64,000 bases of DNA from Roseiarcus fermentans (lineage in GTDB: Bacteria > Pseudomonadota > Alphaproteobacteria > Rhizobiales > Beijerinckiaceae). The stretch's first letter is position 1; each line of letters begins with the position of its first letter. Shown here one piece after another: positions 1 through 8,262 of the stretch. The stretch spans positions 1-64,000 of the forward strand of contig NZ_QNRK01000035.1 of NCBI RefSeq assembly GCF_003315135.1. The letters run 5' to 3'. Made by a program: the position numbers and the translations under genes. Below the pieces are notes generated by a model. That model did not search any database. It worked only from the letters and a program-made list of their open reading frames with translations, and was not told the DNA's origin.

Positions 1-1
1 A

Positions 2-1738
2 GCGATTCTCGGCGGAGTTCCGCGGCCCACACGGCGCAACGTTCTCTATTCGTCCCCTTATGCGTATCTGGTGGCCGTTTCGTTAGTTCGGGCCGCCTAT
101 GGCGCGCGACGCGTCCGCATCGCCATCGCGATCGGCCTCCCCGAGATCGACATCCTCGTCAAAGAACCTGACGACCACGACCATATGCGGGCGGTCAGCG
201 AGAATGTCGTCCGCGCTCCAATGGCGAGCGTCGACCTCTGGCGCGCGATCGAAAGCCTCGCTTCCGAGAACTGGACGGAAGAGGCGATCGCCTCCGCGCT
301 GGCCATACCCGTTCGCCAGATCCGCAAGCTGCGCCTGCTCGCCACCGTCAACCCCGCCATGCTCGATCAGATCGGCGCGGGCGACATGCCGAAAGAACAG
401 GAACTGCGGACGATCGCCTCGGCGTCGCGCGAGGATCAGGCTGCCGTATGGAAGAAGTCCAAGCCCAGGAAGGGCGAGGGCGCTCTATGGTGGCAGATAG
501 CCCAAGCGCTGCAGAAGACACGCTTCTTCGCCAGGGACGCCAAATTCGGGGAGGCCGAGCGCGAGGCCTTCGCCATCGTCTGGCAGGAAGATCTTTTCGC
601 CGAGGGCGACGAGGACAATCGCTTCACGATAGACGGCGAGGCCTTCGTATCCGCCCAGCGCGCATGGGTCGACGCAAACATGCCGAAGAACGGCGTTTCG
701 ATCGAGATCGACGAGTACGGCCGCGAGAAACTGCCGCCACGGGCGCAGCGCACCTGGGCGAAACCGAAGAAGGGCGACAAGGTCGGCTTTGCGATCCATC
801 CGCGCGACGGCACGATCCACGAAGTGGTGTTCCGCGTCTCCGAGCCCGACGTGAAGAAGGGCAAGGATCGTTCGATCGGCGGAGGCGACGACGCGCCGAC
901 GCCCAAGAAGACGCGTCCGGAGATCACCCAGAAAGGAACTGAGATCATTGGCGCACTGCGCACCGAGGCGCTGGTCAAGAGTCTCGAGGTCAACGCGTGC
1001 GACGACATGACCCTGATCGGCTTGCTCGTCCTCGCTTTTGACGCCAAGAACGTCACCGTCCAGTCCGATCGCCCGACGCACTCGACCCGGACGAAGCTCG
1101 TCCAGTCGATTACCGAGGGCGGCCGGCTCACCCACGACGCCGACCGCCTGCGCGTCGTCGCCCGTCAGATGCTCTCTGCCGTCCTCTCGTGCTCGATCGG
1201 GCGAAGCGACAGCGGGCTTGTCGCGCGCATCGCGGGCGACGCCCTCGGCGCCGACGCGCATGTCGGCAATATGGCGACTGAAGACTTCCTCGGCTGCCTG
1301 TCGAAGGCCGGGATCGAGAAGGTCGGATCTGCCTTACGCGTTCTGCCGCGCCCGCGCGCAAAGGATACGCGTGCCGAAGTCATCAAGCAAGCGTCGGGCA
1401 CGACCTACGTGCATCCGGCGGCCCTGTTCGCTCTGACCGAGGCCGAGCTCGCGCTCCACGCCGAAACGCCGCGGGACTATTCGTGGAGTCCCATCAATCC
1501 CGGCGAGGACGCTCAGGACATCGACGGCGACGCCGGCGGCGAGGGCGAACGCCAAGACAACGTCTCCGACGAGGGCGAAGGCGATCTCAGCGCCGAACAA
1601 GAGCGCGATGATGACGGCGTGGGTGACGATGGCGCCGCCGACGAGAACGCCCATCTCGACCGCGACGTCGACGACGAGCCTTCCGTGACGCCGGCCCGCT
1701 CACGCCCCGCGCCGCGCGGACGCTCCGCAGCGGCCTAA
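2..1738 (+). CDS. ParB-like plasmid protein, 5' end outside the window
   Basis: The frame is open from base 2, so the gene probably begins before the window; a GTG at 71 would give 555 residues but lacks a clear ribosome binding site. The early segment resembles the end of a ParB/Srx N-terminal domain (ARRVRIAIAIGLPEIDILV), followed by a helix-turn-helix-like stretch (WTEEAIASALAIPVRQIRKL). The last 70 or so residues are very acidic and low in complexity. ParB-fold proteins bind DNA and CTP in segregation or regulation; the repB at the other end of the window is the canonical partition protein, so this is a second, divergent family member whose job is not known. Family call fairly sure, function not. 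Confidence 0.75.
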   Translation, partial: AILGGVPRPTRRNVLYSSPYAYLVAVSLVRAAYGARRVRIAIAIGLPEIDILVKEPDDHDHMRAVSENVVRAPMASVDLWRAIESLASENWTEEAIASALAIPVRQIRKLRLLATVNPAMLDQIGAGDMPKEQELRTIASASREDQAAVWKKSKPRKGEGALWWQIAQALQKTRFFARDAKFGEAEREAFAIVWQEDLFAEGDEDNRFTIDGEAFVSAQRAWVDANMPKNGVSIEIDEYGREKLPPRAQRTWAKPKKGDKVGFAIHPRDGTIHEVVFRVSEPDVKKGKDRSIGGGDDAPTPKKTRPEITQKGTEIIGALRTEALVKSLEVNACDDMTLIGLLVLAFDAKNVTVQSDRPTHSTRTKLVQSITEGGRLTHDADRLRVVARQMLSAVLSCSIGRSDSGLVARIAGDALGADAHVGNMATEDFLGCLSKAGIEKVGSALRVLPRPRAKDTRAEVIKQASGTTYVHPAALFALTEAELALHAETPRDYSWSPINPGEDAQDIDGDAGGEGERQDNVSDEGEGDLSAEQERDDDGVGDDGAADENAHLDRDVDDEPSVTPARSRPAPRGRSAAA

Positions 1739-1775
1739 CCCTCCGCCCACCGCCGATCTTGTCCCAAAACCTGAC

Positions 1776-1811
1776 GCGAGCGCCAGTCACGCCTGGCGCT
1801 CGCCTTTGCTT
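1776..1811 (+). terminator. Hairpin after the ParB-like gene
   Basis: Perfect 11-bp stem (1776-1786 with 1793-1803) with a 6-nt loop, followed by a weak pyrimidine tract. It starts 37 nt after the stop codon and probably ends that transcript. Confidence 0.6.
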
Positions 1812-2011
1812 GGGAAGCGCTCGCCATGATCCAGCCAAACCGCATCGCCTCCGGCCTCGCCGACAGCCTCCTCAGGGCGCCAAGCCGGACGCCAATCCAA
1901 AGCGCCTGATCGAAGCCACCTTTCGCCGAGGCGTTCGACTCCGCCGCACCATCGGAGCCGCCTCCCGAGGTTGCCCGACGCGCGCCCTTCTCTGCGAGAA
2001 GGAGGCGCGTC

Positions 2012-2230
2012 ATGGACCGGGCTAATCGATCCTCCCGATCCGTGCGCCTCAAAGCTCAGGCGGATCGCTTGGCCATCGATCTCATCCTCGATTGCGAGCG
2101 CGCAGCAAGCCGCCGCGATCCCCGCCTATGTGATCCGACGCGCTGGAGCAGGACCGCATGGCGGCGCTATCTCTATGCCGCCGCCCATGCGCCGAGCCTC
2201 GTCGATCTGCGGCGCGTTTTCGGACGCTGA
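2012..2230 (+). CDS. Small basic hypothetical protein (72 aa)
   Basis: An AGAAGGAGG ribosome binding site stands just before the ATG, which is the main reason to accept this short frame. The product is Arg-rich with no membrane segment and no recognised domain. A strong intrinsic terminator follows at 2275. The 273 bases between the ParB-like gene and this one hold only the hairpin at 1776 and a 27-codon frame from 1827 without a binding site. Function unknown. Confidence 0.5.
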   Translation: MDRANRSSRSVRLKAQADRLAIDLILDCERAASRRDPRLCDPTRWSRTAWRRYLYAAAHAPSLVDLRRVFGR

Positions 2231-2274
2231 AGCCTATTAGCACTGACCTGACGGTCCCAAACCGAACCGACAGG

Positions 2275-2313
2275 AAGCCCGCCTCCCTCTGGAAGGGACG
2301 GCGGGCTTTTTTC
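2275..2313 (+). terminator. Intrinsic terminator
   Basis: Nine-bp stem AAGCCCGCC (2275-2283) with GGCGGGCTT (2300-2308), an inner TCCC/GGGA pairing, then six T residues. It faces the plus-strand genes and separates them from the minus-strand cluster. Confidence 0.85.
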
Positions 2314-2315
2314 GT

Positions 2316-2738
2316 TTAGTTATTGATGCCGAGGCCGGGTTCCAGATGAAACATGATCAGACCATCCGAACGCCGCCGAAGAGTGCAACCACCTGTGGTT
2401 CCGTCCGCTCTTCGCAAGGGACGAACGGCGTTCTGCTCAAGCCATCCTGTTGTGCCATCGTAGCTCATTGCCTTCACATATCCGTTTTCGATGACGGGCG
2501 GCCACGCAATGTAGATTATGGTAGAGATCCGTCTTACCGGTTTCGCGTCGTCCCTTGGCGCATCAAGGATCAACGCGAATCTTGCGCCCGTCCGGAGATC
2601 ATCCTGGCTTAGCTGCAATCCCTTGATATTGACCCCGACGCACTGAAAACCGGATACGATCTCGCCCTCCGGCTGTCCATGGGCTTTGCTGAACGTCAGC
2701 AACGCCACGATGCATGAAACGAAAACAACGGCCTTCAT
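2316..2738 (-). CDS. Exported protein, possible immunity partner of the adjacent transglycosylase
   Basis: The ATG at 2738 has a GGAGAG binding site and opens with a signal peptide (MKAVVFVSCIVALLTFSKAHG), giving 140 residues; longer frames upstream would run into the preceding gene. The mature part has two cysteines and an SH3-like stretch (SYDGTTGWLEQNAVRPL). It begins 13 bases after the hydrolase gene at 2752-3633, so the two are probably one transcript under the element at 3677. A small exported protein directly behind a secreted cell-wall hydrolase fits an immunity or inhibitor role, but that is inference from position only; no family was recognised with certainty. Confidence 0.7.
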   Translation of the reverse strand: MKAVVFVSCIVALLTFSKAHGQPEGEIVSGFQCVGVNIKGLQLSQDDLRTGARFALILDAPRDDAKPVRRISTIIYIAWPPVIENGYVKAMSYDGTTGWLEQNAVRPLRRADGTTGGCTLRRRSDGLIMFHLEPGLGINN

Positions 2739-2751
2739 GACGCTCTCCAAG

Positions 2752-3633
2752 TTATTGAGCCAGCACTGTTTGATTTGCTGTCGCCGAGCCGAGTTTTGCG
2801 ACGATGGTGGCCCGCCAATCCCCGACCGAGCTTGAACTCGTGAGACCATTTGCAGCGAGTGACGCCCCGCTCAGGCCCGTCAGCTCGGCGATATTTTCGG
2901 AGTCGTTAGCGGTCGCGACCGCCGGTCCCGACCCGGCGCCGAACTGATACACGGCGCGAACGGCGAGTACCGTAGGACTATCTATGCCGTTGGACTGCAA
3001 CAGGAGCGCGTCGCTTCGCAGTTCATACGATGCGGCATACGCTTCCGTGGCAGGATCCATCTGTCCCGCGAGCCCCGAAACAATGCTGCCGGCAATGCCC
3101 GGATCGTAGGCGACCGCCCCGCTGATATCAGCGGTGTAGGTCGAGTTGATCATTTGGAACGCACCGGTCGCGCTGCTCCCGGACGCGGCGCCGACATTCT
3201 GACAGTTCGACTCCATCACGCAGGTCGCCGCGAGCGCCGTCGCGCTCACGCCCATCGCAGCCGCCGCATCGGCGGCTTGCGAGCCCCAATCCTGCGCCAT
3301 CATCGTGTTGTAGGCGTCGCCGCTGCCGCCGGTGCTTCCGCTGCCCCCGCTCCCGCTCCCTCCGTCGCCAACGCTGCCGCTCGATCCGCCCAACGAGGAC
3401 GAGCCGCCGGCGGGAAACGAAAAAGCCGGAAGACCCGGCTCGGGAAACGTCGGGTGGACCTGCACCGGCAATCCACTCGGAAGCACGAGGCTGGGATCAG
3501 CATGGGCCCCTATCGCGCCAACCCCGATACCGAGTACAACGCTTGCCGTCGTGCATCGCAGTCGCAAGCGCATTCGCCCGCTGCGCGGCGGCCCGCTCGC
3601 GCGGCAAAGCCCCAAGGGCGTATTCCCGAACAT
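2752..3633 (-). CDS. Secreted lysozyme-like transglycosylase with shared N-terminal module
   Basis: Start chosen at the ATG with a GGAAGGAGG binding site (293 aa). Order of parts: basic start and hydrophobic export segment ending near AHA; the module GLPVQVHPTFPEPGLPAFSF; a Gly/Ser-rich linker; then a lysozyme-like domain with the likely catalytic Glu in CVMESNCQ and a following GAFQMINSTY, as in SLT/lysozyme folds. It should cleave peptidoglycan glycan strands. The same N-terminal module recurs in the amidase gene at 4234-4962, whose catalytic domain is unrelated. The secretion-gene promoter element lies 43 nt upstream. It could be a conjugation-associated wall-opening enzyme or an antibacterial effector; the adjacent exported partner favours the second. 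Confidence 0.75.
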   Translation of the reverse strand: MFGNTPLGLCRASGPPRSGRMRLRLRCTTASVVLGIGVGAIGAHADPSLVLPSGLPVQVHPTFPEPGLPAFSFPAGGSSSLGGSSGSVGDGGSGSGGSGSTGGSGDAYNTMMAQDWGSQAADAAAAMGVSATALAATCVMESNCQNVGAASGSSATGAFQMINSTYTADISGAVAYDPGIAGSIVSGLAGQMDPATEAYAASYELRSDALLLQSNGIDSPTVLAVRAVYQFGAGSGPAVATANDSENIAELTGLSGASLAANGLTSSSSVGDWRATIVAKLGSATANQTVLAQ

Positions 3634-3676
3634 GAAGCCTCCTTCCAAAACAAGAGGCCCCATCGTTCGCTGCGAC

Positions 3677-3690
3677 GGCGCGAACAAGAA
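3677..3690 (-). promoter_or_regulatory. Dispersed transfer-gene element, copy 1
   Basis: Reads TTCTTGTTCGCGCC in the direction of the transglycosylase gene, 43 nt before its ATG. One of 17 copies in the window. Confidence 0.75.
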
Positions 3691-3920
3691 CGGCGAAATT
3701 CACGGTCGAGCAAGAAAAGTCCACGACCCCGGATGGGCGCGCCTCAATGCACCCTTCCCTGCTTGCGTGGGCGGGTTGGGGTGCGTTGGCTTTGGGCAGG
3801 CGGGACCGGCCCACGGGTGCGCGGCGCAGCCGGCGGTCGCGTTGAGGCTGGGCGCGCTTCAGCGCGCCACTTCGCCGTCGAGGCGGCGGGGCGAGCGCGC
3901 GCGCTCGCCCCGCGGTTCGG

Positions 3921-4253
3921 TCAGAAGCAGCGCACTCGCCGCTCGTCGTTGTCCCAGACACACGTATCGATCGTATCCGGCAAGACGACAGGCACGACCT
4001 TGTTGGCGTACCGGCAGATCACTTTAAGCGGTCGGATCGCGGCGTGCAGATTGTGCCACCGCTGCTCCTGCAATTTGCCGTCCAGGTGAAATGTCCCCGC
4101 GTCCGGCGAAATGTAACCCGGCGCAGGCATCCCTTGCCCTTGCTCGATGCTGATTGCCGGAACGCCACGATGACAAGGTTCGATTGCGAACGCCGCACTC
4201 GCCGAAAGACAGGTCGCCACGACCGCGACGCCCTTAACTATGCGTGACGACAT
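3921..4253 (-). CDS. Exported protein, possible STY0301-like immunity partner of the amidase
   Basis: The ATG at 4253 follows a GGGAG binding site and overlaps the end of the amidase gene by 20 bases, so the pair is translationally linked. The 110-residue product begins with a signal peptide ending near AAFA and has four cysteines after it (EPCHRG, KVICRYANK, DTCVWD, VRCF). The LKVICRYANK...LPDTIDTC pattern reminds me of STY0301-type periplasmic proteins, which I recall as neighbours of BPSL0067-type amidases; this recall needs a profile search. Inferred role: protecting the producer's own periplasm. The 230 bases downstream up to the element at 3677 show no gene. Confidence 0.65.
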   Translation of the reverse strand: MSSRIVKGVAVVATCLSASAAFAIEPCHRGVPAISIEQGQGMPAPGYISPDAGTFHLDGKLQEQRWHNLHAAIRPLKVICRYANKVVPVVLPDTIDTCVWDNDERRVRCF

Positions 4254-4962
4254 AGAATTTGCTCCCTGATTCATAGGAATTGCTAGTGGTCCAGGGTATC
4301 CAGCGGGTCCCGGCCGCCTGCCCAAGCCACTGATCCTCGACGAAAATGCCTTGGTCGCTTTGGCCGAGATAAATCGCCGTATGCGACTGCCCATAGGTGT
4401 TCGTGTATGTGCCGTCGCTGCCGAACGTCGCGATCACCGTGCCGACCGCGATGTCGGTCTCGCCCTCGACCTGCGCGCCGGGAGACCACGTCGAAGTGTA
4501 ACCGACGTCCGACGACGCCTGCGCGAGCGCGACGCATTGTCCCGTGCCGACGCTCTGACCCAAAAGGTCTGCATAGCCCGTCGCGATGATCGCGCCGGCA
4601 ACTCCAGAACCCGTGCCGCTATAGGAACCCAGGCTCGCGGAGCCAGAGCCCGACCCGCTCCCCGAGCCGCCGCCGATCGTCACGGCGTCGGCGACGCCGC
4701 CAGTGTCCGACAGGCCACCCTGCGGAAAGCTGAACGCGGGCAGGCCCGGCTCCGGAAAGGTCGGGTTGACCTGAACCGGCAGGCCGTTCGGCGACACGAT
4801 CGCCGGATCGGCCCAGCTCTCGCCTCCCGCGATCACAAGGCCAAGCCCGAGCGGCGCAAGCAGCGGCCAAAGCAACTGCGCCGATTCCCCTGTCGTCCGC
4901 CTGTCCGTCCGGGCGGCGCTCCCGCGCCGCCACAAGACAGGCGACTGGCATCCCGTTCCCAT
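4234..4962 (-). CDS. BPSL0067/CHAP-like amidase with shared N-terminal module
   Basis: Start at the ATG with an AGGGAGA binding site (242 aa). N-terminal basic region and hydrophobic export segment (about residues 29-47), then GLPVQVNPTFPEPGLPAFSF, nearly identical to the module in the 2752-3633 product, a Ser/Gly linker, then a domain with Cys in GTGQCVAL, WSPGAQVEG, GTVIATF and His in SHTAIYL. That Cys/His order fits BPSL0067-like NlpC/P60-CHAP amidases, which cut peptidoglycan peptides. The downstream gene overlaps and encodes an exported small protein. The regulatory element sits 44 nt upstream, as for the other hydrolase. Delivery through the Dot/Icm-like system is an inference. Confidence 0.75.
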   Translation of the reverse strand: MGTGCQSPVLWRRGSAARTDRRTTGESAQLLWPLLAPLGLGLVIAGGESWADPAIVSPNGLPVQVNPTFPEPGLPAFSFPQGGLSDTGGVADAVTIGGGSGSGSGSGSASLGSYSGTGSGVAGAIIATGYADLLGQSVGTGQCVALAQASSDVGYTSTWSPGAQVEGETDIAVGTVIATFGSDGTYTNTYGQSHTAIYLGQSDQGIFVEDQWLGQAAGTRWIPWTTSNSYESGSKFYVVTHS

Positions 4963-5006
4963 ATCCCGTCTCCCTGAACGTCCTGACGTTCAGGGTCGGA
5001 GACGAC

Positions 5007-5020
5007 GGCGCGAACAAGTA
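5007..5020 (-). promoter_or_regulatory. Dispersed transfer-gene element, copy 2
   Basis: Reads TACTTGTTCGCGCC toward the amidase gene, 44 nt before its ATG. Confidence 0.7.
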
Positions 5021-5082
5021 TCCCTTTATTCAGGGGCGCGGCGTGTCGGGAGGCGCGCTCCCCAAAAGGGAGAAGCGCCGCT

Positions 5083-5655
5083 CTATCGGGCGAGCGCCCT
5101 CTGCGCGGCGACGAGGGCGTCGACGTCCTCTTCGACATTGGACGGGCGCCAGGGCTCGCCGCGCTTGGCGAACTCGATCGCCCGGCCCGCCCCATGAGCC
5201 GCCTCTGCGGCCTCATAGGCGGTGAGCTGAAGCCGCGCGGACTCGACCGCCCAATGATTGGCGGCGTCCTCGAGCGGAGCCAGCCAATAGCCGCCCTCGA
5301 TCTGCGCGCTGGCAAGCTTCTCGCCTGCTTCATCCGAACGCAGCGCCGTCTGGCGCGCTTCCCCGCAGGCGGCGACCGCACGATCGACGAGCGGCCTCAG
5401 CATCGCGTTCAACGCTGTCCGCCGCTCCTTCGGATCGGCCGGCAAATCCGTCTTCGCGATCGTCTCCGCCATCGCGCGATCCGCCTTGCTCCGCCCATCC
5501 GGGTCGGGCGGTTCGAACCCGAACGCTTCGGCGATGAGCTCGACCTCACGCGAATCCGGCGCGACCTCGATCAGGAGATCGATCGAGGGCTTCGCCCTCA
5601 GCTCGACGGGGAACCGGATCACATTGCTGCCCAGGGTCATCGTCTCGTAACGCAT
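5083..5655 (-). CDS. Hypothetical plasmid protein, distant paralogue of the 8491-9060 product
   Basis: The ATG at 5655 has a GGAGG binding site, giving 190 residues; the longer frame to 5784 has no such site. No signal peptide or membrane segment. It shares with the 8491-9060 product an early FGFEPPD/FGLIVPD motif, a similar helical middle, and a late segment (AYEAAEAAHGAGRAIEF against AYALLAAAHGAIDAYKD) followed by W(R/K) and P. The two are therefore likely paralogues of about equal length. No function recognised; widespread plasmid accessory proteins of this type are usually annotated hypothetical. Confidence 0.7.
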   Translation of the reverse strand: MRYETMTLGSNVIRFPVELRAKPSIDLLIEVAPDSREVELIAEAFGFEPPDPDGRSKADRAMAETIAKTDLPADPKERRTALNAMLRPLVDRAVAACGEARQTALRSDEAGEKLASAQIEGGYWLAPLEDAANHWAVESARLQLTAYEAAEAAHGAGRAIEFAKRGEPWRPSNVEEDVDALVAAQRALAR

Positions 5656-5810
5656 GGCGGCCTCCAGTCGAACAGACCATGAACAATTAGCTGGGGTTCG
5701 GAGAAGGCGCAACACAAGATGTTGAGAAAAAGCAGGAGACGGACAGAAAATGGAGCGAGAGAGACGCATGGCGTTCCAGCTCATGGCCGTGCGGGCCCTC
5801 GGTCATCTGG

Positions 5811-5993
5811 CGGCTTTAAGCCAGCCGATCCACGCCGCAACGGCTCATGGTCGACGATTTTCCCCTTCGGCCTGACGGCCGAATTCCTCGCGCGGCAAAA
5901 TCGCCGCCCTTCACCCTCCTCCGCTTAACGCTCCGGCCCGCTCGTTCCTCGCGGGTGCTGGCCTGCCTCGCCCGGCTTTTCGTGAGCCGCACC
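5811..5993 (+). promoter_or_regulatory. Structured leader A, upstream of ssb
   Basis: This stretch aligns along its length with 8263-8431. Both copies contain CCCCTTCGG followed by a hairpin (here TTCGGCC/GGCCGAA with a 4-base loop), then CGAATTCCTCGCG, a GGCAAAATCGCC motif, a GC-rich hairpin, CCGGCTTTT and a GCCGCACC tail. The stem differs between copies but pairing is kept. It lies just before ssb and probably forms a structured 5' leader. The remaining bases between 5656 and 6052 hold no gene. Confidence 0.55.
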
Positions 5994-6052
5994 CCGAGGG
6001 ACCGACGGCATGAGCCGAAGGCCCAGGGGGAGACTGAAAAGGGACTGAAGAC

Positions 6053-6445
6053 ATGAACACGATCGCGGAATTCACGATCATCGGCCGCGTTGGCGAAATC
6101 AAGCAGGTCGGCTCCACGTTGCGCGTGAGCGTCGCTTCGAGCTTCAGCCGCCGCGACAACAGCGGCGAATGGGTCGAGCGCACCCGCTGGAACGAAGTCA
6201 CTGTCTTCGGCGAGGGCACGCGCGGCTACGTCAAGCGCAACATCGTCAAGGGCGATCTCATCTTCACCTCCGGCTCGATGGGCCAGACGAAGTGGGAAAA
6301 GGATGGCGAGACGTTCTACGGCGTCACGCTTGCCTGCGAGCGGATCGAGCGCCTGAGCAAAGGGCCGAACCACGGCGAGGACAATGGCGCGGATGCGCAA
6401 GAGAGCCGCCGGCCTCCCGTCGACGACTCGGATATTCCGTTCTGA
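6053..6445 (+). CDS. ssb: Single-stranded DNA-binding protein
   Basis: 130 residues, a normal length for a short plasmid SSB. An OB-fold opens with NTIAEFTIIGRVGEIKQVGSTL and contains ERTRWNEVTVFGEGT; the C-terminal tail ends DDSDIPF, the conserved acidic tip that docks replication and repair partners. The AAGGGACTGAAGAC before the ATG serves as binding site. Plasmid SSBs coat the transferred or lagging strand and protect it in the recipient. It sits behind a repeated structured leader, not behind the transfer-gene element. Confidence 0.95.
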   Translation: MNTIAEFTIIGRVGEIKQVGSTLRVSVASSFSRRDNSGEWVERTRWNEVTVFGEGTRGYVKRNIVKGDLIFTSGSMGQTKWEKDGETFYGVTLACERIERLSKGPNHGEDNGADAQESRRPPVDDSDIPF

Positions 6446-6551
6446 CAGGTTCCGACCGGGGAGGCTTCGGCCTCCCCCAAGTCCTCTAACCCCGCATCGC
6501 CGATTGTCCTTCCGCGTCGCCCGGCTGAAGGAGATGAGGAAACGTGCTACA

Positions 6552-7160
6552 ATGCTCGCCATGAACCTCGCCGTGCGAAAGCCGATGTCGCTCGCCGAAT
6601 TCCTCGAATGGGAGGACCGGCAGGAACTGCGCTACGAATTCGATGGCGTCGAACCCTCCGCCATGACTGGCGGCACGGTTGCTCATGCCACAATTCAGGG
6701 AAACTTAGCAGTCGCTATCGGAGGAAGGCTCAGGGGCAAGCCCTGCCGCTTTTACGGAAGCGATCTCAAGATCCGCGTCGCTGACGACCACATTCGTTAC
6801 CCGGACGGCATGGTCGTGTGCTCGCGCGTCGATCAAACCGCCAAGGTCGTTCATGATCCCGTGGTGATCTTCGAGGTGCTGAGCCCCAGCACCGCCGCCA
6901 AGGATCGCATCGTCAAGGCCCGCGAGTACCAGGCGACGCCGTCCCTTAAGCGCTACGTCATGCTCGAGCAGGAGCGTATCGGCGCGACCGTCCTTGTCCG
7001 GGCCCAGGACGGGTGGAGCGCCCTAATCCTGAAGGACGACGACGCGCTCGACATGCCGGAAATCGGCCTCGCGATCCCGCTCGCCGAATTCTACGAAGGC
7101 CTCGCCTTCGAGGCGCAGCCGGTCGAGGACAACGACCGGCCGCCGCCCACCACTGCCTGA
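6552..7160 (+). CDS. Uma2 (DUF820) family restriction endonuclease-like protein
   Basis: About 202 residues from ATG 6552 (a second in-frame ATG at 6561 is possible). The family pattern is clear: KPMSLAEFLEWEDRQELRYEFDGVEP at the start, then RYPDGMVVC, FEVLSPST and KAREYQ..PSLKRYVML. Asp and Glu in PDGMVV/FEVLSPS are the PD-(D/E)xK-type acidic residues. These proteins have a nuclease fold but their biological role is poorly defined; they are common on mobile DNA. GAGG about 11 bases before the start may be the binding site. Confidence 0.85.
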   Translation: MLAMNLAVRKPMSLAEFLEWEDRQELRYEFDGVEPSAMTGGTVAHATIQGNLAVAIGGRLRGKPCRFYGSDLKIRVADDHIRYPDGMVVCSRVDQTAKVVHDPVVIFEVLSPSTAAKDRIVKAREYQATPSLKRYVMLEQERIGATVLVRAQDGWSALILKDDDALDMPEIGLAIPLAEFYEGLAFEAQPVEDNDRPPPTTA

Positions 7161-7276
7161 CCGGTTTTTTGACGACCGCTTCTTCGACGCCGGACGCTTG
7201 GGCTCGCCGCTGAGGCCCCCCCTTTCGTCCTCCGTCACGACCCTCGACATCTCGTTCCGATGCTCTATGAAGACGG

Positions 7277-7726
7277 TTGCTGAGAAAGCCGGTGCGGGAC
7301 CCCCTGTCCGAGATCGATAGCAACCTGCTTCCCTCACGAGAGGAAGAGCGCCTGCTGAAGCGCGCCCTCGGCTCCGCGATCCCCGAATTCATCGCGCGCT
7401 TCGGAGCCGAAAACGCAATCAAGCGGGCCGAAGCGGAATTGCGGCGCGCGAGGCGCGCCCGCTCCCGGAAGCTATACGCCTTCTGGAGCGCCGTCCTGGC
7501 GCAGATCGACCCCGGCAGGAATGAGAGTTCCTTCCGGGGTGATCGGACGGCGCGGAGCCCTTTCGCTCCCCGCCAGGGGCGTCAACCCCACGAAGGTTCT
7601 GCGCGGCTCAGCGACGACCACCTTTCGCCGGCGCCAGCAGGCGGCGCAGCCCGTCCGGTCATCACCGGTCAGGCCCTTGAAATGCCCGCGCCGAATGCGC
7701 CACGGAAGGCGGCGAGCAGGGCGTAA
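7277..7726 (+). CDS. Doubtful hypothetical protein, possibly degraded at the 3' end
   Basis: No ATG is available; TTG 7277 or GTG 7292 would have to start it, and no binding site is visible. Residues to about nucleotide 7520 look protein-like (EEERLLKRALGSAIPEFIAR, then basic helices and SRKLYAFWSAVLAQID). After that the composition changes to a Pro/Ala/Arg-rich tail that may be non-coding. Probably a short gene whose end has decayed. Function not recognised. Confidence 0.35.
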   Translation: MLRKPVRDPLSEIDSNLLPSREEERLLKRALGSAIPEFIARFGAENAIKRAEAELRRARRARSRKLYAFWSAVLAQIDPGRNESSFRGDRTARSPFAPRQGRQPHEGSARLSDDHLSPAPAGGAARPVITGQALEMPAPNAPRKAASRA

Positions 7727-8262
7727 GCCTGCATGATCAAGAGCCCTGTCAGCGCGATCGTCGGGTCCGTTTCCGGCTGCTTTCAGGCGCAGGTCCACGT
7801 TCGTCGCCGGCGCCTTCCTGCAGGCGAGCCGGGACGGATACGGCGCAAGGGGCTCGGACCTTGATGGACGAGCGGCAGAAACATCCCGCCCCGACCGCAG
7901 AGCCGCGATGGGCCGCTCACCGACGATCAACGCGGGAGCATCGACCACCTTGTCGTCGAGGGAAAAGCTTCCGCGGCCAACGACGGCCATCCGCATGAGG
8001 GCATGAGCTCCGCGAGGAGCGACCCACGTCATTGTCGTCGACGATGAGCCAGTTTCCCGCGAGGCGACATTCTCCGCGATTCATACGCCCTCGCGAAAAG
8101 GGGGCAGAACAGGAGGGCCATTAGGATCGGCGGCAGAAGCAGGTCCGGATCGCGGGAGGGACGTTGCGGGTCAGCGCGCCGCCATTTCGGTGATCCTTCT
8201 TCTCGCGCCAACAACGGGCCGCAAGAGGAGCCCATCGCCAGCTCATTCCCCTCGGTTATGGG
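7727..8262. other. Gene-poor stretch with an inverted, decayed leader copy
   Basis: No convincing gene on either strand. From about 8186 to 8262 the minus strand matches the 3' end of leader B (8427-8489), including GGATCACCGA before an ATG at 8185, but that ATG runs into a stop after four codons. This looks like the remains of a divergent, now dead relative of the 8491 gene. Confidence 0.5.

Noticed and set aside
7472-8032. 186-codon minus-strand frame
   Set aside because: No binding site, no recognisable motif, Arg/Ala-rich; may be part of a decayed gene but cannot be supported.
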